A stretch of DNA of 64,000 nt. It comes from Congeria kusceri (Eukaryota > Mollusca > Bivalvia > Myida > Dreissenidae). The notes under the pieces are model-generated. The model was not told the DNA's origin, ran no database searches, and saw only the letters and a program-made list of their open reading frames with translations. A program made the position numbers and the translations under genes. Below are positions 1-11,405 of the stretch, piece after piece. The stretch is taken from contig CM051028.1 of assembly GCA_027627225.1 (NCBI GenBank), forward strand, positions 15,657,201 to 15,721,200, read 5' to 3'. Numbering within the stretch: position 1 is the stretch's first letter; each line of letters begins with the position of its first letter.

Positions 1-2047
1 TGTATTATACTTGGAGCTCAAGCTCCAATTACGTTCACAACTTTTCAATATGCAAAGAGATAACACTCGGGCAACGCAGGCAACGCCAAAAAGCTCATGG
101 TCTCATTGTCACCAATAATACGGAATTCTTTACAAATACTGGAGCCAAGCCAAAATAAATAATTGTTTATTGTCACATTTCCAACCTTCCCATAAACTTG
201 CATGGAAATCCTTCATAAAGTTTTGAGATAAGTACCTAACTAACAACACTAATCATACCAACGTCGGTTAAACAAACTTCTTGACACGGTTTACAAAAGT
301 CAATGGCTCTGATTTGAACGTACATAATGCTATGTTTTGTTTAATGAAATTACGAGGTTTAGAAAACCCTAACCGCGATCTTTGTTCACAAGGATTGTAA
401 TTCTTTCAAAAATAGATACGTCAATTTAATATGCTCCATCGGCTTAATTGTTTCACCCTCTGCGGACGTTAACCTGTTAATTTACCTACGTAATGATATC
501 GTTTGCCTGAAATAGTTCGCATAAAAACCTTTATGTTCCGCATTAAACCGCATTAAACTGCAAAGATCAAAATATAAAGGCGAGAGTTTAAACATTCTAA
601 AGTGAGACAACCCTTGCACGTGTGTACCTGTGAAAGACCAAAGAGCTCATACGGTTTTATATGAGATTACTTCGATGTGAAAAAAACAACAACTGAATAA
701 TGGTGCTGCATCATGTCTCCTTACCAATCATGGACTCTACTAAACATAGACTTACAAGTTTATGTCACAGGAAATCTAGTCGTCTTCTAGACAATGGATG
801 TTTTTCTTCCACAATTATGTCCTCAATAAAACAATCATAAACTAAACTGAAAGTGACAGTGATATTTACTGTCAAGATATATTATTATATGGAACGCCAT
901 TACTGTCTTATGTTGGCTTGATAAAAACTGTCATCATATTTATTTCTAGCTTATAATGTCAAACAACTATGTTATTATGTAATTGAGATGTCAAAAGTGA
1001 TCTGAACTATAATGTCATGTGCACATGCTATTAAGTTTGATGCTTATGTTATTTGGTCAAAGTGTACTGCTTTTATGTCCAGTTGAAGTCTTACAAGGTG
1101 AATGGTTTTGTGAAATGTTCTTATTATGTAACATAGTCTTCTATGGCCTTGGCACCGAATTGACAGGATGGCTTAACTTCAGACATTATCAAATAGTGTG
1201 TTAACAAACCTACAGCTTATAGATACAAACTTCACAAACTCGAATTTGTGCTTCACATAATAACATAATTAACACATAAAAAGCCGTCTTGGCACACATA
1301 CATAATTTATAGAAACAAGATCAATCATCCTATAAATAGCAGTCATGTCATAGACACCGACAAAATCAAGCTTCTGCATCAAGGGAACGTATCCTCGTTT
1401 ATATGTATTAGGGCAATGCAGCGTGTTAACCGTTTACCAGGCGTATTTGCAATTAACATATTTTATTCCGATCTGGAAGTCTGACGAGGACAGTTAACCA
1501 TTAAGAAGTAGTTTAACAACCCAGAGCACGTTGCACGAACGTACCCACGCCTGTTTCTGGGGAAAACGAAAATTCACAAATCGTGTTTACAACATGATTT
1601 ATTATTAATTAAAGTGTTTGTGCATACACACCATCATTAATTTGTATTAAAAGCGTACAAACATCATAATTAATATGTGGCATTTTACTGGTGGTAAAGC
1701 TTCCTGAAGACACGGAAAGCACCAAGAAATGTCAACAGAGTGAGACAGATCGTGCTTGGCAACAACGAACAAATTTACCTAATGTTTTCAGGGAACGAGA
1801 CGATTAAAACACAAAGGATTAACATAATTGCTACTTTGGAAATGATATCACATTTCTGGTAAAGGCAACCAGCTCTAATGTCTTGTGGATTACTTTTGTC
1901 CCGCAAGCCAAGTTATGTTTGTTCTTTTCCCCTAATATCTCTTATAAGTTGTAATTAATTTGAGTACAATAAACTAATGAAAGTAGGGTACGTCAGTATT
2001 TGCACCTTACAATGGATAAACACACGAAAGTTAAAAAAATATTTGTA
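1..2047. other. AT-rich intergenic DNA, no gene recognised
   Basis: I see no reading frame with recognisable domain content and no RNA gene. The one open frame above 60 codons, at 1019-1204, has low-complexity leucine/cysteine-rich content and no splice context, so it is not called. Confidence 0.5.
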
Positions 2048-2773
2048 TTACAAACCTTCATTTACCAAAACACATTTTTGTAATATTTTTACCCAGCCAC
2101 GAAAAGCAGATAAATAGTCTTCTTTTGGTATCTGTTAGAGCCACTGATAAATGGCGCTGCCAAGAGAACTCTGGACATATACTTCTCACCAGAAAGCATT
2201 TTCATAAGTATTGAAAATGGAAAATAAGCCACAGGAGTGACTGTATGACCAGGTGGAAGAAATATTAAAACGACTGACCCACTAGAATGCAAGGCAATTG
2301 CGTACAGCATCTTTTTTGAACGTATGGTTCTCTTGGCAATTCGTGGGCGATTTTGATCTTTTCGCTGCGATTGCTTATCATCAACCCTGCTCTGTAGCTC
2401 AAACATGTGCACCCAGTTTTCGTCACCAGTTAGCAAGTTAGAAATAACGCGACTATCACATCCATTGTGTTTCTTTTCAAAAGTTCCCGGGCACATTTAA
2501 AGCTTTGTGTCTTTTGCTCCTCAGTAAGCAAATGAGGTAGCTAACCAACTAGCGCAAACCTTTCTAAGTACATACACTTTGTCAGAATTGCACACTGCCT
2601 TCTGATATGCCAGTAAAACTAGCTATACATTTCACCGACAATCGCGCATCCTGTTCGACTACAACCTTTGCAACATCAATGTTTGCCTTGGTAACAGAGG
2701 GGGTTTAAGCCTAGCAGGACGGACATCATCTTCAACTGATACTTTTCCAGCTTTAAAAGCTTTAACCCACATA
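2048..2773 (-). pseudogene. Degraded mariner (DD34D-type) transposase relic
   Basis: Read on the minus strand, the stretch near 2773 encodes WVKAFKAGK followed by VEDDVRP, which resembles the N-terminal helix-turn-helix and linker of mariner transposases. A 135-codon open frame at 2089-2496 follows, with TGDENWVH (the block around the first catalytic Asp) and LPPGHTV. The C-terminal block GSAIYQ...IPKEDY...AFRGWV is present but in a different frame from 2089-2496, ending at a stop near 2048. The segment between SILMKM and LSGEKY is missing about 70 residues compared with full-length relatives. That is where the second and third catalytic Asp would lie. Frameshifts, stops and this deletion make it inactive. 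Terminal inverted repeats were not located. Family assignment is from motif recognition only. Confidence 0.8.
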
Positions 2774-2975
2774 GAACAGTGTGCACTGAAATGGCCTAAG
2801 GTATATATAAACCACACAATTCAGTAAATACATGTATATGCTTTGATTCTATACCAATCATGATGCATCATTTAATATAGGTAAGAATTTCAGTCTTTTG
2901 TCCATTTTACAATGTGACAAAGTAAATTGGTCAGTGTATATGACTGCATGTATTTAAAATAACTCGGACGTTTTT

Positions 2976-3826
2976 AGCTCGACTTTTCGATGTAAAAAGG
3001 TCGAGTTATTGTCGTCGCTCTGTCGTGCGTCAGAGTCTGCGTCAGCGTCAGGTTAAATTTTTTTGGTATTGTTTTTTGTTAGAGTCCATTTCTAAAAAAC
3101 TATCAAAGAAATCCATTTGAAACTTTCAGTACTTGTTCACTATGAAAATGGTAGTTCATTACAACAAGGCAGGTTACCCTCATATTTGTATTTTTAAAGT
3201 TATCTGCCCTTGTTTGGACTTACAACTAAGAATATTTTGACATGTATGTGTTAAATATAACATTTCTTAATAACTATCAAAGACATTAAATTAAAACTCA
3301 AGATACTTGTTTATGGTGCTGACACCATTCTGCAGACATGAGAAGGTAACTCTTATTTATTTTGTTGAAATTATTATGCTTTATTTTTCAACTTACAATT
3401 TTCGCTGTAGCTCAAATTTCTCAATACCTTTATAAGGTATTGACTTGAAACTGAAAGTACTTGATCACAGTGATGAATGTTTTTTCTGTAGACAAAAGGA
3501 GGTAACTCTATCAAGGATTTCGTTTGTGTAATTGCCCTTTTTTCAACTTAGAATTTTCGCTTTATGTCAAATCTCACACTAACTGTAAAAGGTATTAACT
3601 TCAAACTCAAAATGCTTAATCACAGTTATGAACCCATTCTGTCGACAAGATGAAGTAACTATATCAAGGATTTTGGTGGAGTTTTATTGCCCTTTCAACT
3701 TAGAATTTTTGCTTTAGGTAAAATGTTTCATGATATTAACTTGAAATTCAACACAATTCATCGCATTGATGAACCCCTTAAATTAGCAAAAGGCCAGAAT
3801 AATCTCTAATACGAGAAAGTCGAGCG
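2976..3826. repeat. Inverted-end repeat with internal about 150-bp sub-repeats
   Basis: The left end AGCTCGACTTTTCG (2976) and the right end CGAGAAAGTCGAGCG (ending about 3825) are roughly inverted copies. Between them lie four to five diverged units. Each contains a 'tatcaaagacattaa' or 'ttaacttgaaa' phrase, then 'cttgatcacagtgatgaac', then 'ggtaactct'. There is no coding capacity. It looks like a non-autonomous dispersed element of a type common in bivalves; this resemblance is from memory. Confidence 0.6.
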
Positions 3827-4059
3827 TCCAGCATCCGAAGCGGTGCTCCTGTTTGAAAATAATTTTGCACGAAATAAACGGACATCGTTAGTTATTAAAT
3901 ACACTTTGAAAGTGCAGTGAAGCGTTTTAAAAATACCCTGGGATTTTACTACGGAGACCCCCTAGGGACAGAACGTTTTGTAGGATCCTAGTATTATCGT
4001 AGAAAAAGATTGAACCGTATGGCACATACTAATTCGACAAAACTTTATCTTTCTTGCTC

Positions 4060-4064
4060 AAGAC
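4060..4064. repeat. Target-site duplication, left copy (AAGAC)
   Basis: AAGAC sits immediately outside the left CAC terminus and is repeated at 6921-6925 outside the right GTG terminus. Confidence 0.65.
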
Positions 4065-6920
4065 CACTGGGTAAGACGTGACACCGGGTATTGGCCAATT
4101 ATCGAGCCAAAATAGAGCAGGTTCACTACACAAACGGTAAGTTTTATGCCGATTTAAATAAATTGGTTAATCATATATGCTATCAACAGGTTCTTCTGTA
4201 GACTGCCAAATAAATTTTGAAGACATTCGTGTAATTTCTATGACCATGTTGTACATGAACAGTATATAATCATCGTTAAAAAAACAAATGCTGGCTGAAA
4301 AATTGCTGGTCCTCACTCAGTTCAGTCAATTATTTAATATTTTAAACATGTAAAGAAAAATGTAAATCGAGCGATTGTTTACATATGCTATAATGTACAC
4401 ATTTTCCAAGTTCCAGTAATTTTGATTAATAAATGATGGACTGCAATATCATTGTGACAGGTGTACTGGGGATTGATTTATACAGTTGCTCGTGTACAGG
4501 GTATTGCTGGCTACTGTACTGAGTATTGTTTACTAATATACTGTGATATCTCATCGGTGTAAGTCAGCCTGTGCATGGTGTGCGTCTTTTTTTGATTGTT
4601 ATTACACCGTTGTCTGACAGAGTTAGCGTTTGGTGTACGAGTACGTCGTTCGAATTGCTTTAAATATTATAGTGTATAAGGCTAATTGTGTAACTTTTGC
4701 CTGTCTTTAGATCATTGGTATGTTGTTTTAACAGTTTGCATACGCCGATAAATTCTGTGACGTAAATGTGTTTATGTATTCAGTAAGGGGTTTATCGACA
4801 AAACATTTCATTGCTCGCTAAAACCCGGAATACGATCAAGCTTGCACGATAAGTACTCCGTTTATGCTAGGTTCCCACTGTCGTGCGATCCGTCACGATT
4901 GGCCATTTGTAGCTGATCGTGGTATTTAGCTGATATTTTAGGCTTGGATGCGAGTCCATACGTTTCGATACGATGTTTTACGCTCGGTTGCGATCTGGTC
5001 AAGATTTGTCAAATACCAGTGTCACGATCGTTTACGGTCTTATCTCCAGTTTAGATACGAATACATACTTTCCCTTGGGTCTCGATCTAACTTGATATAC
5101 GACAATTTTTGTTTCTTGTTGATCAATTCTTCTGAATTTAATTTCTGCATATTGATGATTTTCGATTAGGGGGTTAATAATGTCTTTACATTTTTCAGAA
5201 GACTTTTTGTAGTAAAAGCAGGCATACATGTCGGTGAATCTGAAAACAAAAAGTTAATGTACAGTGTATATCTAATGCACGATATAAACCCTTATAATAT
5301 GACTTATAAATAAACGTCATTTGATTTGGCTCAGCGACACGCCCTCCAAAGAAAATCATACATGATATTGCACATTGTTTAGATTAACCATGCATATATT
5401 ATACAGATATTTTATTGGCATTTGGGAACTGTCAAATTGTTTTCCTGAAGTAGAGGGGACATATTGTGTTGCCCCCGATACTGAAGGAAACAATTTGACT
5501 GTTCCAAAATGACAATGAAATATCTGTTTTATTACCTACTTCTAATAATAAATAAAAACAATATTGAATTGTTTTATTTTTCATGAAATCTAATATAATG
5601 ATAGTTGTGAATCACACAACTCAAAATGGAACGATCGTTATCCTGAGTCCTATCTGCTTGTAACATTCAGTAGCAGTCAGTGTTACTATAAAGTTACATT
5701 GCGCAACGTCTTGCGCAGGTTGCTCCCTTTGAATAATAATGAGGGCAACATAACGAAACAAAACCACGAAACATCACAAAATGTTGCCTGTTGCAAGAAG
5801 CTTGTTTTAGCAAAGTGGTAAACAGTTAAAAACGCTTAATTATCATTTATATAGTAAAGTAGGTAATACAAGTTGATATTGCACAGGACGTTGTTTTGTA
5901 CAAAGATGACGTCATAATACGCTGTCATTTGTAAACGACTATATCAAAACGTTAGCTCCGAATAGATTTGTGATGCTATGTTCAGTGGATATTATTATGT
6001 TTTTATTATTTGTGTTTGATTAAATGCACAGATAATCGACATCTCTGAATGATATTCTCATTTTCCTTTTCTTAAGCAATGGTGAATTTTAATAATAAAA
6101 GTTGATTGTAATAAAACAGCCCTGCACCGGTGCCTCTGAGAAGAAACGGAACCGTGAGTTAAGATAAGCATTAAATTTACTTGATTTACTTGTCTTTTTG
6201 TTTTAATATTATTATTGAAACATAAAATTAATTGTGGTTTAGTAACAATTTCATCAGCTTTCGTTTATTGTTTAAGTCAATAATAAAACAAGTATGGACT
6301 TTTTATCTGTGCAATATCATGTATGTTGCCTCGTTCAATATGGATTTTGCTGTGCACCATCACACGATAGTGGAGTCCATATTTGTATAATATTAATCGA
6401 TTATACTATTATTATTGTATAATACATTGTATGTATCGATAAAGCTTTGGATAATTACTATTTTATTGAATGAAAGTTAGGTATTTATGGTACAAATCAT
6501 AAAAACGGGAATGGCTCTTTGCGCAATACCCAGTACACTAAATATTGATACAATTCAATACTCAGTACACAAGTTGGCATTGTTTAAGAAGTAGAACTTA
6601 CTTAATACGCAACAAAAGTAGCTGAAGATTTGAGGAAATGTTAAATATAGTATTCGTTAACAATCGCTCGATTCACATTTTTTCATTTTTTCAGCGGGCA
6701 GTTTACGTTTATTTACTGAGTATTCACAGTTCATCAAATTAAGTAAATGACGGTCTTTGAAATTTAGTTGGCAGTCTAGATCAGCACATACACGTATAAA
6801 ATTGTAAACAGAATACTTGAAATCAGTGTTTAACTTACCGTTGTTGGAGCTGTTTTCAATATCGCTGCTCTATTTTTCCTCGATAATTGGCCAATATCTG
6901 GTGTCACGTCTTACCCAGTG
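4065..6920. mobile_element. 2.86-kb non-autonomous inverted-repeat element with CAC termini
   Basis: The left terminus CACTGGGTAAGACGTGACACC (from 4065) has its inverted copy ending at 6920. Both are flanked directly by AAGAC (4060-4064 and 6921-6925), a perfect 5-bp target-site duplication. The inverted arms continue with gaps: the 'attggccaattatcgag' block recurs at both ends, 'aatcgagcgattgtt' occurs near 4365 and inverted near 6655, and 'gtactgagtattg' near 4516 and inverted near 6575. The arms are therefore about 450-500 bp long. No transposase frame is visible inside; the open frames at 4948-5169 and 5032-5229 overlap on opposite strands and have no recognisable domain. The superfamily is uncertain. 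Confidence 0.72.
5404..5526. repeat. Imperfect palindrome nested in the 2.86-kb element
   Basis: The arms 5404-5446 and 5485-5526 are inverted copies with a few mismatches, around a 38-bp loop. An outer pair ('catacatgatattgcac' near 5358, inverted near 6316) suggests a second inverted-repeat insertion nested here. Confidence 0.55.
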
Positions 6921-6925
6921 AAGAC
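6921..6925. repeat. Target-site duplication, right copy (AAGAC)
   Basis: This is an identical 5-bp copy of the left flank of the 4065-6920 element. Confidence 0.65.
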
Positions 6926-7277
6926 ATAACTGTGTGTGATAATAGCGTACGCATTTAACAGATCTACATAAAATGACAACGTAAGAGAGTTTTGGCGTTC
7001 CATATTATTAAGTACTTATTATATCATTTTTCCCTTAACACGCATCTCCATCTCACATCAATTACAGTCACAAATATGCATTCTCTACAAATATGGTTTT
7101 TGAATACGCTTAGCGGTAACTATAATGATAAACGTTTTTTATTGTGTACGTGTGTCATTCTCATTGGTTATTTGTATTAGTATTATAGATGTTTATAATT
7201 ACCAAAGGCGATAATGCAATTTTATCCTAAAGAACACATTGTGTGGTTTATGGACGTGTATGATTTTCAATTTTCAG

Positions 7278-7601
7278 TGATTCATATATCAGTGGTTCTT
7301 TCAAGTAACCTGGGGTATTTATCTGTTTTGAAACCTACCGTTCTCTACCGCAATGTAACACTCAATTTCACCGCCCATAAGGCACTCGGTCACAACGAAA
7401 TCAGTGCCTTGAAATGGAAAGTGAAGTTCACAAATGAGATATCATACCAGGACATCACAGCCAATATTTTCTATGAGATACACGTTTCTGGGATCAATGT
7501 GATTATGGATCTGGTGAGAGTGGACGAGAGATGTCGAGGTGCAATCCTTCAAGTCACGTACGGCAATTTGATGTCTAATGAAATACAACTAGACCTCATA
7601 G
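7278..7601 (+). CDS. Locus 1 exon: extracellular domain 1
   Basis: This is a 324-nt phase 1-1 exon between TTTTCAG and GTAATAT. It matches the first ectodomain exon of A, B and D (YRNVTLNF, ALKWKV, AILQVTYGN), but like them lacks the canonical Ig Cys pair. The long frame opening at 7214 reads through the acceptor and is not the real start. Confidence 0.7.
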
Positions 7602-7722
7602 GTAATATATGTTGAAGTGCATCAAAATATAATGAAATATTTTTCCAAGTTTAAATTTCAGTGTAGTCATAAGTGATTATCAAAGCGTTATTTAGATAAT
7701 GATTACATGCTTTTATATTCAG

Positions 7723-8037
7723 ATTTCAAACACGACTGTGGATACTTGTATATCGTATCGTATCCCGAGGAAGCCCAAGACAGTTTGCAGATAGGGTACT
7801 ATCCCAGTGATAAAGTGTTAGGGGACAGTTGGTACGTACGCAAATGGTTTAGCAGAGTGAATGGTACATTACAAGAAATAACGTTACAGGGAGAATTGTA
7901 TGAGGAACGCCAAGGGACAAGAAACTCCGAATACATCATATCCATCTTAAATTGGTCTAAAATCGACAGTGTTCTAATAAAATGTTCGAACACCAGCTCA
8001 CCTCTAACAACAAACGAGGTTAACATCACATTTACTG
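7723..8037 (+). CDS. Locus 1 exon: Ig-like domain 2
   Basis: This is a 315-nt phase 1-1 exon. Conserved points are HDCGYL, QIGYYPSDKV, WYVRKW and the second Cys in IKCSN, followed by TTNEVN. It is homologous to exon 2 of A-E. Confidence 0.75.
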
Positions 8038-8214
8038 GTAAGGATTTGTGTTTCAGTAATAATATATGTAGAATTTTAAATGACACATTTCTCGTTGTTA
8101 TTTTGCGAACTTTTTAAATAAAGATTTTATACTAGAAAATACACGCACATAAACCTTATTTGCAAGAGATGACTTAATTGATATTAATTTATAAATATTG
8201 TGTTTTGTGTTTCT

Positions 8215-8330
8215 TACGTGTTTTCGTTTTGTCCTGGTTTGTTTGACAATTGGTCACTTGCCTTGAATAAAGGATCGTGTGCTGCTCATAAGAGTTCTCT
8301 CCTGCTGATGCAGCTAGAGTTTCACAATTA
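8215..8330 (+). repeat. Dispersed short repeat, copy 1
   Basis: It contains 'caattggtcacttgcct', 'aaaggatc' and 'tctctcctgctgatg', shared with 19208-19305 (-), 43100-43260 (+), 59965-60105 (-) and 60640-60775 (+). It lies in the intron before the Ig domain 4 exon. Confidence 0.6.
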
Positions 8331-8357
8331 TTAAACTGAGCTCATTTGTTCCTTCAG

Positions 8358-8649
8358 ACCCTCCGACAAAGGTACACCTGCAAGTACCGGAACAGCTTAC
8401 AGGAGAACGCACTCATCTATGTTGTGCGGGCTTATAGCTTGAGACCTCCTCCACAGCTGGACATGTTTCTGAACGGAGACAAGATTTTGGATGCGAACCA
8501 GATAAATAATTATAACGAATCCTCAGAAACCTTTAATAGCAAAGTTTGTGTCAATTCAGTAAACAAGACATGGTACAATAAACCTATACAATGTACTTCA
8601 ACATTTCGAGAGCACGTATTGACAGCAAATGAAACAATCCGCTTTACAT
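8358..8649 (+). pseudogene. Locus 1 exon: Ig-like domain 4 with frameshift
   Basis: The acceptor at 8356-8357 opens the frame PPTKVHLQVPEQ, which runs to a stop just after the first Ig Cys. The rest of the domain (RPPPQLDMFLNGD to the donor at 8650) is in another frame. A single surplus T near 8429 explains both. Splice sites match the paralogues. Confidence 0.7.
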
Positions 8650-8770
8650 GTAAGTACTTTACATTTTGCAAGTACCATCTTATTATAAATACTATTAACA
8701 TATGAATAACACTCGTTGTAAAACGTTTTCGCTGGTAATCAGTACATTATTATGTGTACGTGTTTTACAG

Positions 8771-9041
8771 ACGCTCCATCCTCACTCAAACAGTCGTCTT
8801 GGTCGATGCCAATTAATTCATCGGTCTGTGTTAATTGCACAGCTATAGATACAAACGCTAATTGTACAATCCAATGGGTTTTTGACAAAAAAGACGTAAG
8901 CAGCACAACGGACTACACGATAGGCTTCAATATCACGTCTCAGATGTGCATAAACATGTCGGAGAACGCTAGAACAAGGCAAACAACATGTAATGTAACA
9001 TGTGAGGAATTCGATGTAGAGCTGAAACTGGATTTTAATAT
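8771..9041 (+). CDS. Locus 1 exon: Ig-like domain 5
   Basis: It starts after TTTTACAG. CVNCTAID and CNVTCEEF carry the four Cys typical of this domain in the family. The donor ATATGTATAC is offset by one base from the paralogous donor, giving phase 2. Confidence 0.65.
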
Positions 9042-9678
9042 GTATACACCAAGTATGAAAAAAACTTTATATTATTAATACTTCCCCAATATACAGTTAA
9101 TGCAGTATAAATAAAACACACCAGAAACCCATTGACAAATGGCATTTCAATAATCAATCCCAAATGTATTGAATTAATATTAAGATAAAGACCTTTTTTA
9201 TAATTTCGAGAAAGCAACATGAAACGTCGAACTCCTTCAGTATACATGTATGCATCAGTACAAGATGAAAACTATAAGACCGTCAGGGGCGTAACTAGCC
9301 ATACTCCTATACGCCCGTGCTTATAAATTTAGAACGAGTGGATACACTTAGAAAGTGCTGCATACTACAAACATATATTTTAATCGAGACCTTAAGAGGG
9401 TTTTTATGTGTAATATAGGCACTATTGTTTACCGGCTTATTTAACAGTTAATTAAGCAATAAATGTTGAAGTCTGACTTATTTGTACATGCTATGACAAT
9501 TATCACTGACGATTTTGTTTGAAGCTTCTGTGTCTCCCGGCGTCGAATGCTCCACTGATTTACCTGTTCCAGAGCCGCAAGGTGACGAATCACCCAGAGA
9601 TTTCCCGCTGATGTCAGTTAAGCTAGGGATCTGAGTTATGACTATAGGCCTTACCAGTGACGATTGTTTCTGCTTCAG

Positions 9679-9810
9679 AGTCCAAAGACGTCATGCTTCC
9701 CACTGAGCCACAAAGTGACAATCCCAAAAAGAACCAACTTATGATAGCCATGCTAGGGTTAGGAGCAGCGATTGCGGTGCTTGTATCCTGCATGGTTGTA
9801 GTAATCAGAC
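9679..9810 (+). CDS. Locus 1 exon: transmembrane segment
   Basis: This is a 132-nt phase 1-1 exon after TGCTTCAG. A polar N-part (SDNPKKNQ) precedes a hydrophobic span of about 23 residues (IAMLGLGAAIAVLVSCMVV) and a basic stop (IRR). The exon ends in AGAC|GTAGG, similar to the AAAC|GT ending of the other loci. A possible extra exon around 9524-9635 could not be settled. Confidence 0.65.
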
Positions 9811-10647
9811 GTAGGTCGTTCTCAATGAAAAAAAACCAACAAATATTGTTAAATCATCAGAAGAGAGGTGTTTTGTTTGCTAAATTGTCTAAATTATTTA
9901 AGGCATGTAACACATGAACGGTAGAGTACACACAAGTAAAAGGATTTCAGCATTCGATACAACATGGCTGTAAAAGTTTAAATATACTTATCCATTAGAC
10001 TGTAATGATCGTTTTGTTTGATTATAACGTCAATAAAACTTAAAGTGCGTTTTCCAATTAAATTCCAATTCCATATGTAATTTAATAAGGTTACATAATT
10101 AAATTCATGAGACAGATACTTGCCTAAAATGGAGCCCAGTTTTGTGTTCTTTTGTTTGATAAGTGAACGAAGCATGTGGTAGGTTAATACTACTGCTGTT
10201 TGTACGGTTTAACGTAATAAAAATCTGTCCATGTTACTTATTAAAATTTTCTTATTGGCATTGACAGTTCGAGTAAGATTTAATGCCGCAAACGTTCACC
10301 ACAATGCGTAAGTACATCGAAATAATACTTCTGTGCTGGAAGATTTCCAGCCAATCCTAAAAAAATGGCATTCTTAAAATATAAAAGTAATACACACGCG
10401 AATAGATTCTGTCTATGATTAGGGATGTATGTGTACGACTTTGGCATACTAAATACAATTTATTAAAGTGTATACATGTGTTTGTCCCTGTGACGTATAT
10501 AACACGAAATTATTATGAAGGAGCATTGTCTTTTGTTCGATAATATATAATAATTAATACTGAATTGCAGCTAAATGATATTTGTCTAAGGATATTGCAA
10601 TAGCGACGTTCATGTCACATGCAATACAATAATTTTTTGTCGATTAG

Positions 10648-11405
10648 GTCCCCCGAGCAAGGTCAAGGCTTACCGGACTCCACTGCAATAGGTATTTAGT
10701 TTATGTTACTACCATTTGCTTTTTGTATTTGTATTTTTCTACATTTAGTTATGATAATGTCTGTAAACAAATACTCGAAAATAAGTTGAAATAGTTGGAC
10801 ATTAATAAAACGTATGTCTGAAGAAAAGCGCATAAATTTTGCAGACTGTTTCAAAACTACAAAAATGTATACCTATATTTGTTTCGTCGATACGGCGTTT
10901 ACCAGCACCAAAATTAAGTGTGATTGGCGTTTTGTTTGTGCAAATTTCAGCACATTATGCAAACCTCGAGGCAGTGCAGAGTGCTAATGTCCAACGAATT
11001 GACCTAGCCTCCATCAGGTCAACGTTACCTTCTATCCAGGTATTTTGTTTCATTTTGCATTTTGCATAACACGGTAATTAAGTCATGGTGTTTCATATTT
11101 TAATATTATACATTTATAGCTTACATAAATCATTTTCACATTGTTAACAAATAAAGGAACAGACTGAATAACAGTTGAAAGCAGATCTACGTACACAATG
11201 ATTCAAATCATATCCTAAAATACGCTACGCATTAGGAGGATCGTGGACTATATTCAGATTGATCTTCGTAAGTCCAAGGCAGACCGATTTGTATTAATCA
11301 TTGGTCTTTATCTATCTGGCATAAAACCCATAAAAACATAATATTTACTTTCATTTACAGGCGAGACACGAGTCCGAACACAATTATGACGAATTAGATA
11401 TTTAG
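10648..11405 (+). CDS. Locus 1 cytoplasmic tail exons (10648-10691, 10951-11039, 11361-11405)
   Basis: These three exons join in compatible phases (2 to 1, 1 to 0, 0 to stop) with AG/GT borders. They read through HYANL and SIRSTL and end in EHNYDELDI and a TAG at 11403-11405. Two YxxL motifs are seen. HYAN corresponds to HYAN in D and RYAN in A. The ending differs from the PDYENV/LDYVNV ending of A and D. Confidence 0.6.

Larger units (their letters stand above)
7125..11405 (+). pseudogene. IgSF receptor locus 1 (+ strand), probably disabled
   Basis: Exons inferred from splice sites and homology to loci A-E: 7125-7179 (signal peptide, phase 1 out), 7278-7601 (domain 1), 7723-8037 (Ig domain 2, with DCGYL and the paired Cys near its end), 8358-8649 (Ig domain 4, RPPPQLDM), 8771-9041 (Ig domain 5, four Cys), 9679-9810 (transmembrane), 10648-10691, 10951-11039 (HYANL) and 11361-11405 (NYDEL, stop). 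Domain 3 is absent; only about 320 bp separate domains 2 and 4. One extra base near 8429 shifts the frame before the RPPP motif, and the domain 5 donor leaves phase 2 instead of 1. The small exon expected between 9810 and 10648 was not found. The last three tail exons join in phase. It could be a live gene carrying sequence errors, but a decaying copy is simpler. Confidence 0.7.

Noticed and set aside
9280..9345. Phrase 'ggggcgtaactag' as a transposon end
   Set aside because: No inverted partner or target duplication found nearby.
9524..9638. Possible extra stalk exon of locus 1 (ASVSPGVECSTDLP)
   Set aside because: No clean acceptor, and phases do not fit the domain 5 and transmembrane exons; left unsettled.
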